Positions 59,238-64,000 of a stretch of 64,000 bases of DNA are shown piece by piece. The position numbers and the translations under genes were made by a program. The DNA comes from Sphingobium fluviale (GTDB taxonomy: Bacteria; Pseudomonadota; Alphaproteobacteria; Sphingomonadales; Sphingomonadaceae), in NCBI RefSeq assembly GCF_004122115.1, contig NZ_SBKP01000007.1, forward strand, positions 62,001 to 126,000, given 5' to 3'. Position 1 is the stretch's first letter, and each line of letters starts with the position of its first letter. The notes under the pieces were generated by a model, which searched no databases, was not told the DNA's origin, and saw only the letters and a program-made list of their open reading frames with translations.

Positions 59238-59259
59238 CCCCTCCCCTGAAGGGGAGGGG
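59238..59259. repeat. GC-rich perfect hairpin between nirD and nasA
   Basis: CCCCTCCCC and GGGGAGGGG flank TGAA. It begins a few bases after the nirD stop and about 60 bases before the nasA start on the minus strand. The flank CCCCACCCCCGGCCCC looks like a common dispersed hairpin of sphingomonads. It may cap the nirB-nirD message or lower read-through into nasA. Confidence 0.55.
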
Positions 59260-59263
59260 AGTT

Positions 59264-59608
59264 TCATCCATCCACTCCCTGCAAGGCTTCCTTGCGCGCT
59301 ATGAGGATGCGCCCGCCGTCGATCTTGACCGGGATGGTCGGCACGCAGCCTGAGTCATCGCCCAGCGCTTCGCCGGTGACGAGGCTGATCCGCCAGTTGT
59401 GCAGCGGGCAGGTGACGGTGGTGTCGTGCACGATGCCCTGGGAGAGCGGCCCCTGCTTGTGCGGGCATTTGTTGAGCAGCGCATAGACGCTGCCGTTGGC
59501 GGTACGGAAGATCGCGATTTCCTCGCCGCCCTGCACGGGAAGGGTGCGCGCGCCCAAAGCGGGGAGCTGATCCACCGGGCCGATGTCGAGCCAGTCTGCA
59601 GTGACCAT
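59264..59608 (-). CDS. nirD: Nitrite reductase small subunit
   Basis: The 114-residue protein is a Rieske-type domain with NKCPHKQGPLSQG and VTCPLHNWRISL, where the two Cys-x-His pairs would bind a 2Fe-2S cluster (here both Cys and His are present). It is the small subunit of NAD(P)H nitrite reductase. Its ATG shares one base with the nirB stop (TGATG), so the two are translationally coupled. Confidence 0.93.
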   Translation of the reverse strand: MVTADWLDIGPVDQLPALGARTLPVQGGEEIAIFRTANGSVYALLNKCPHKQGPLSQGIVHDTTVTCPLHNWRISLVTGEALGDDSGCVPTIPVKIDGGRILIARKEALQGVDG

Positions 59609-62088
59609 CAGTGTGCTCCCACAACGGCGAAGGGACGGATCTCGGCAATATGCTGGTGCAGATGCGCCTCCTTGCCTGCCGCGCGCTCGGCCCAGGGGTC
59701 TTTTTGCAGATATTTCTGCGCATGGAGAAAGCGGCCGTATAGCGCCTTGCGGCCTTCATGATCGTCCACCACCTTGGCCTTCACATAATCGAGGCCGACC
59801 CGCTCGATCCACGGCGCGGTGCGATCGAGGTAGCGCGCTTCTTCGCGGTAAAGCTGGATGAACGCGCCGCAATATTCGAGCGCCTCCTCCTCGGTCGCCA
59901 CCTTGCAGAGCAGATCCGTCCCGCGCAGGTGGATGCCGCCATTGCCGCCGACCATTAGCTCGTATCCGCTATCGACACAGATCACGCCGAAGTCCTTGAT
60001 CGTCGCCTCGGCGCAGTTGCGCGGGCAGCCGGAGACCGCGATCTTGAACTTGTGGGGCATCCAGCTGCCCCATGTCATCTGTTCGAGCAGGATGCCCAGC
60101 CCGGTCGAATCCTGCGTGCCGAAGCGGCACCATTCGGAGCCGACGCAGGTTTTTACGGTGCGCAGTGCCTTGCCATAGGCGTGGCCGGAGACCATGCCGG
60201 CGGCGTTGAGGTCCGCCCAGATATGCGGCAGATCTTCCTTCCTGATGCCGAACAGGTCGAGCCGCTGCCCGCCGGTCACCTTCACCATGCGCGCGCCATA
60301 TTTGTCTGCGGCGTCCGCAATGGCGCGCAGTTCCTTGGGGGTGGTGACGCCGCCCCACATGCGCGGCACTACGGAATAGGTGCCATCTTTCTGGATGTTG
60401 GCGTGCATCCGCTCGTTGACGAAGCGGCTTTGAGGATCCTCCTTGTGCTCGGCGGGCCATGCGCACAGCAGATAGTAATTGAGCGCAGGGCGGCAGGAGG
60501 AGCAGCCGTCCGGCGTGCTCCACGAAAGCGCCTGCATCACGGCGGGAATTTCCTTGAGGCTTTTCTCCAATATCGCGGCGCGCACATCCTCGTGGGTGAA
60601 GCTGGTGCATTTGCACATCGGCTTGTTGTCGCGCTCGCCAGCGAATTTATCCCCCAGCGCCAAGGCCAGCAGGTTCTCGACAAGGCCGGTGCAGCTGCCG
60701 CAGCTTGCCGAAGCCTTGCAGCCGGAGCGCACCGCATCGAGCGACTGCGCCCCGCCCGCGATGCAGGCCATTACCTGCCCCTTGGATACGCCGTTGCAGC
60801 CGCAAATCTCCGCGTCATCGGAAAGGGCGGCAACGGCATCAATAGGGTTTGCAGTGGCGCCTCCGCTAGACGCAAATGCCTGCCCGAAGATCAGCGCATC
60901 GCGGATCTCCGTTATGTCTTCGCCCTTCTTCAAGAGGTCGAAATACCAGTTGCCGTCCGCCGTATCGCCATAGAGCACCGCGCCGACGATCTTGTCCTGC
61001 TTCACGATCACGCGCTTGTAGACGCCGCGCGTCGCATCGCGCAGGACGATGTCTTCGCAGCCCTCGCCGCCAGAAAAGTCGCCCGCCGAGAACAGGTCTA
61101 TGCCCGATACCTTGAGCTTGGTGGAGGTGACGGAGCCTTTGTAAGGATTTTCGCTGCCCACCAGCCCATCGGCAAGGCTGCGGCACATCTCCCACAGTGG
61201 CGCGACGAGGCCATAGACCTGTCCGTCATGCTCCACGCACTCGCCGACAGCGAGGATGTCCGCGTCAGACGAGACCATATGATCATCGACCTGAATACCG
61301 CGCCCCACAGCGAGGCCTGCTTCCTTCGCCAATATTGTGCTGGGCCGGATGCCGACCGCCATCACGACGATACTTGCCGGTATCTCCGTGCCGTCCTTGA
61401 GGCGGACGCCTTCGACCTTGTTCGTCCCGATGATTTCGGCCGTATCGGCCTGCGTCAATATCGTCTGACCGCGCCGCTCCAGCTCTGTCTTCAAAAGCCA
61501 CGCCGCCGCTTCATCGAGCTGCCGCTCCATGAGAGTCGGCATCAGGTGCAGGACGGTGACCTGCATGCCCCGAAGCGACAGTCCATGGGCCGCCTCAAGG
61601 CCAAGCAGGCCACCGCCGATGACTACCGCATTCCCCCCCAGGCCTGCGGCTGCCACCATCTTGTCAACATCATCGAGATCGCGGAAGGTGACGACGCCGG
61701 GCAGATCCTTGCCCGGCACAGGGATGATGAACGGATCTGACCCGGTGGCGATCAGCAGCTTGTCGTAGCTGATAGCTATGCCGGATTTGGCCGTCACAGT
61801 TTTGGCAGCGCGGTCGATGCCGACCACCGGATCGCCTGAGATCAGTTCTATGCCGTTGTCCGCGTACCAGTCCGGCCCGTTGATGATGATGTCTTCAAAC
61901 GTCTTTTCCCCGGCAAGGACGGGAGAGAGCATGATCCGGTTGTAATTGACGCGCGGCTCCGCGCCGAAGATCGTGATACGGAACCTGTCTGGCGCGCGCG
62001 CCAAAATCTCCTCTACCGCCCGGCAACCGGCCATGCCGTTGCCGACGACGACGAGGTGAGGGCGGGGATCGGGGGGGGATGCGACCAT
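59608..62088 (-). CDS. nirB: NAD(P)H nitrite reductase large subunit
   Basis: The 826-residue enzyme reduces nitrite to ammonium. The first half is an FAD/NAD(P)H reductase (LVVVGNGMAGCRAVEEIL, VVIGGGLLGLEAAHGL), the middle has a BFD-like 2Fe-2S domain (CGCNGVSKG, CKASASCGSC), and the C-terminal half carries the siroheme and 4Fe-4S site (CVGSEWCRFGTQDS and VSGCPRNCAEA). It is 30 bp downstream of a porin gene and coupled to nirD. With NasA it turns nitrate into ammonium for assimilation, matching the nitrogen theme of glnK-amtB in this window. Confidence 0.96.
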   Translation of the reverse strand: MVASPPDPRPHLVVVGNGMAGCRAVEEILARAPDRFRITIFGAEPRVNYNRIMLSPVLAGEKTFEDIIINGPDWYADNGIELISGDPVVGIDRAAKTVTAKSGIAISYDKLLIATGSDPFIIPVPGKDLPGVVTFRDLDDVDKMVAAAGLGGNAVVIGGGLLGLEAAHGLSLRGMQVTVLHLMPTLMERQLDEAAAWLLKTELERRGQTILTQADTAEIIGTNKVEGVRLKDGTEIPASIVVMAVGIRPSTILAKEAGLAVGRGIQVDDHMVSSDADILAVGECVEHDGQVYGLVAPLWEMCRSLADGLVGSENPYKGSVTSTKLKVSGIDLFSAGDFSGGEGCEDIVLRDATRGVYKRVIVKQDKIVGAVLYGDTADGNWYFDLLKKGEDITEIRDALIFGQAFASSGGATANPIDAVAALSDDAEICGCNGVSKGQVMACIAGGAQSLDAVRSGCKASASCGSCTGLVENLLALALGDKFAGERDNKPMCKCTSFTHEDVRAAILEKSLKEIPAVMQALSWSTPDGCSSCRPALNYYLLCAWPAEHKEDPQSRFVNERMHANIQKDGTYSVVPRMWGGVTTPKELRAIADAADKYGARMVKVTGGQRLDLFGIRKEDLPHIWADLNAAGMVSGHAYGKALRTVKTCVGSEWCRFGTQDSTGLGILLEQMTWGSWMPHKFKIAVSGCPRNCAEATIKDFGVICVDSGYELMVGGNGGIHLRGTDLLCKVATEEEALEYCGAFIQLYREEARYLDRTAPWIERVGLDYVKAKVVDDHEGRKALYGRFLHAQKYLQKDPWAERAAGKEAHLHQHIAEIRPFAVVGAH

Positions 62089-62118
62089 GTCTCTCCTGTC
62101 CTTGTCAGATTGTATGGC

Positions 62119-63348
62119 TCAGAGCGCGTAGTCGAGCTGGAGCCAGAAGATGCTCTTGTCCGTGCTGAACTTGTCTGCGCTGTAATCCGCATATTTGGCG
62201 AGGAAGCTGAGCTTCTTGCCGATCTTGAAGCCCAGCGAGGCGTCCCATTCGCTGCCATAGCTCACGCTGCCGACATCGCTCTGGAAGTCGTGATAGACGA
62301 TGGCTGCGTTGAGGCCGGGCAGCGCCTTCACCTTGGGGAACTTCACCGCCACACCGCCGTAAATGTCCTGCAGGCCGACATTGGCGCCTGCTGCGGGCGT
62401 GTTGAGGAATGCGTCCGCCCAGCCGTTGAACTTGTGCAGCGTCGCCATCGGTGTCTGGAAGGCGACCCGGCCCTTGGGCGTGATCTTGCCGCCCAGCAGC
62501 TCGTAGCCGGCAGTCAGGGTGAAGATGTCATAGCTCAGGCCAGCTTCCGCCGCGATATAATCGACCGAATAGTCGCCGGTGTTGAGGCCATAGTCGGACT
62601 GGGTGGCATAGCTTGCCATCAGGTTGACACTGGCCTTGGGAGACAGCTTGAACGAACTCGTGGCCCGCGCGCCATATGTCTGGGTGGAGGTGCCCTTGAC
62701 CAGTTCCTTCGCATCGAAATCGAGCAGGTAGGAGAACGCCTTGAGCTTGACCGGGCCGAGCGAAGCGCCCGCGCCGAGGAACAGGAATTCGCCCGAATAG
62801 GCCTGACGCGTAGCGGCGTCTATGCCGAAGATCGTGCGCTGGGACCAGCTATAGGTGCCATCGAGGCTGATCGGGCCGATCGTCGCCTCGCCGCGCACCG
62901 CGTCAAAGGTCTGCTCGTTCTGGCGCCAGCCGACCGAGCCGACGAAGCGCTGATCGTCGAGGTTGATGCGCTGGCGGCCGCCGGTGAGGGTGAAGGTCTT
63001 GGTCTTGTACTGAATCTGCGCCCGGTTAAGCTCGATATTCTCCGGGTCCGCGATTACCGCATAGCCGTTGGCTGGCGCAAACGGCGCATCGCGATAGTCA
63101 TCAAGTAGTGCCAGCGTCCCTTCGGCCTCGATCAGCGCGGAAAAGCCGCTTTTGGTGCTGAGCGTGATGCCGGGGCGCACGCGCATGGTGATGGCGTCTG
63201 CGTCCAGCGTGGGCGTATTAACCGTTTCGAAGCGCAGGCGCGCGTCAATGCTGGGCTTGAGCTTGAAGGTTTCGGCCTGAGCTGACTGTGCGGCACATGC
63301 CGCCGCAGCACTTGCCATAATCGCTATCATACTGGTTTTATTGAGCAT
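62119..63348 (-). CDS. Outer-membrane porin, alginate-export (AlgE-like) family
   Basis: The 409-residue protein has a signal peptide (MIAIMASAAAACAAQSAQA) and a mature part with alternating beta strands, aromatic residues at strand ends and a final LQLDYAL ending in a hydrophobic residue, as in beta-barrels. The sequence (RQRINLDDQRFVGSVGWRQNEQTFDAV) is the pattern of alginate-export-type porins. Its place between the nitrate ABC transporter ATPase and nirB suggests it lets nitrate or nitrite through the outer membrane; this is inferred from context. AAGGGGGAAGTT precedes the ATG, a strong ribosome-binding site. Confidence 0.85.
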   Translation of the reverse strand: MLNKTSMIAIMASAAAACAAQSAQAETFKLKPSIDARLRFETVNTPTLDADAITMRVRPGITLSTKSGFSALIEAEGTLALLDDYRDAPFAPANGYAVIADPENIELNRAQIQYKTKTFTLTGGRQRINLDDQRFVGSVGWRQNEQTFDAVRGEATIGPISLDGTYSWSQRTIFGIDAATRQAYSGEFLFLGAGASLGPVKLKAFSYLLDFDAKELVKGTSTQTYGARATSSFKLSPKASVNLMASYATQSDYGLNTGDYSVDYIAAEAGLSYDIFTLTAGYELLGGKITPKGRVAFQTPMATLHKFNGWADAFLNTPAAGANVGLQDIYGGVAVKFPKVKALPGLNAAIVYHDFQSDVGSVSYGSEWDASLGFKIGKKLSFLAKYADYSADKFSTDKSIFWLQLDYAL

Positions 63349-63438
63349 AACTTCCCCCTTGGTCCTGTTGGTGTTTTCCCCAGGACATCCTCTCGCTTTT
63401 TGAAAACAGTATTTATGCCGCGCCGTTGCGGCTGCGGT

Positions 63439-64000
63439 TCAGGCCGCCTGCAGTGTCGATGGGTTGCGATATCGATCATGCAGGAAGTGGACGACCGCGT
63501 GGCGCGCGTCGGCATATTCGGGCAGGTCCATCGCCGCGAGGCGTGCGCGCGGGCGTGGGATATGCACCTTCAGATCTTCGCCGATCCGCGCTGCAGGGCC
63601 GTTGGTCATCATGATGACGCGGTCAGACAGCAACACCGCCTCATCGACATCATGCGTGATCATCAGCACGGTGTTGTTGAGCCGGGCCTGCAGGTCCATC
63701 ACCACATCCTGCAATGCTGCACGGGTGAGGGCGTCCAAAGCACCGAACGGCTCGTCCATCAGCAACACGCGCGGTTGCATCGCGATGGCGCGGGCGATGC
63801 CGACGCGCTGCTTCATGCCGCCCGAAAGCTCGCCTGGGCGCTTCGATGCGGCATGGGCCATCTGCACCAGATCAAGATTGTGCAGCACCCAGTCCTTGCG
63901 TTCGGCCTTGGTTTTGTCTCTGGTTGTCTTGTCCACGGCGAGGCGGACATTTTCCTCCACCGTCAGCCAGGGCAGCAGCGAGTGATCCTGAAACACCACG
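63439..64000 (-). CDS. Nitrate/sulfonate-type ABC transporter ATPase, 5' end cut by window
   Basis: The visible 186 residues are the C-terminal two thirds of an ABC ATPase: Q-loop VFQDHSLLPWLTV, signature LSGGMKQRVGIARA, Walker B VLLMDEPFGALD and the switch His in MITHDVDEAV. The Walker A part lies beyond the right edge. The sequence resembles NrtD/SsuB/TauB-type ATPases; next to nirB, nirD and nasA, nitrate uptake (NrtD/NasD) is the best reading. About 90 bp separate it from the porin, with a small stem (GCCG / CGGC) after its stop. Confidence 0.88.
   Translation of the reverse strand, partial: VVFQDHSLLPWLTVEENVRLAVDKTTRDKTKAERKDWVLHNLDLVQMAHAASKRPGELSGGMKQRVGIARAIAMQPRVLLMDEPFGALDALTRAALQDVVMDLQARLNNTVLMITHDVDEAVLLSDRVIMMTNGPAARIGEDLKVHIPRPRARLAAMDLPEYADARHAVVHFLHDRYRNPSTLQAA

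Overview
The window is high-GC, gene-dense chromosomal DNA of an alphaproteobacterium, most likely of the order Sphingomonadales. This is inferred from the gene content: a LinM/LinN-type MCE transporter pair beside gyrB, an ArsR-methyltransferase fusion leading metF and a split metH, a 'Vgr-related' zincin, a DUF1285 protein, and dispersed palindromic repeats. I cannot fix the genus. It is core genome: I see no rRNA, transposase, phage or CRISPR, and one tRNA. Every gap between genes is under 300 bp.

Layout. 1-4.2 kb: end of an MCE lipid-transport operon, then gyrB. 4.3-8.3 kb (minus): glutathione transferase, engB, yidC, yidD, rnpA, rpmH. 8.4-10.4 kb: an unknown membrane protein and a secreted beta-helix protein. 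10.4-16 kb (minus): a methionine/one-carbon operon (ArsR-methyltransferase, metF, metH in two pieces) behind a perfect 22-bp palindrome. 16-18.6 kb: two tiny lipoproteins, then glnK-amtB behind a near-consensus sigma-54 promoter. 18.7-24 kb (minus): DUF442 protein, Atm1-type ABC exporter, dapD, mtgA, adenosine kinase, tRNA-Arg. 24-29 kb: VUT/YhhQ transporter, purQ/purS/purC (minus), parC. 29-36.9 kb: a GGDEF-EAL protein converging on cca, a NUDIX hydrolase, DUF1285 protein, small TPR protein, rarA and an LpoA-like lipoprotein. 36.9-39.9 kb: rsmI, yraN, gshB, dedA. 39.9-43.4 kb (minus): rph, rdgB, hemW, xerC. 43.6-49.5 kb: heat-shock genes hrcA-grpE and dnaK-dnaJ, with a zincin and a copper chaperone between them. 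49.5-56.6 kb: an AT-rich orphan gene, patatin, 2-hydroxyacid dehydrogenase, SH3 protein, FAD oxidoreductase and glycosyltransferase. 56.6-64 kb (minus): nitrate assimilation (transporter ATPase, porin, nirB, nirD, nasA).

The most unusual observations are: (i) a palindromic repeat inserted in frame inside hemW, with a relative between yidC and yidD and a half copy after grpE; (ii) rnpA has no ordinary start codon unless it starts upstream of, and contains, rpmH, an arrangement known from Thermus; (iii) two ~145-bp foldback elements share a core, while each copy's arms are complementary to each other but differ between copies; (iv) a structured gap upstream of the ABC exporter holds two long hairpins sharing an 8-nt loop motif; (v) a TTAA-N7-TTAA box abuts the sigma-54 promoter of glnK-amtB.
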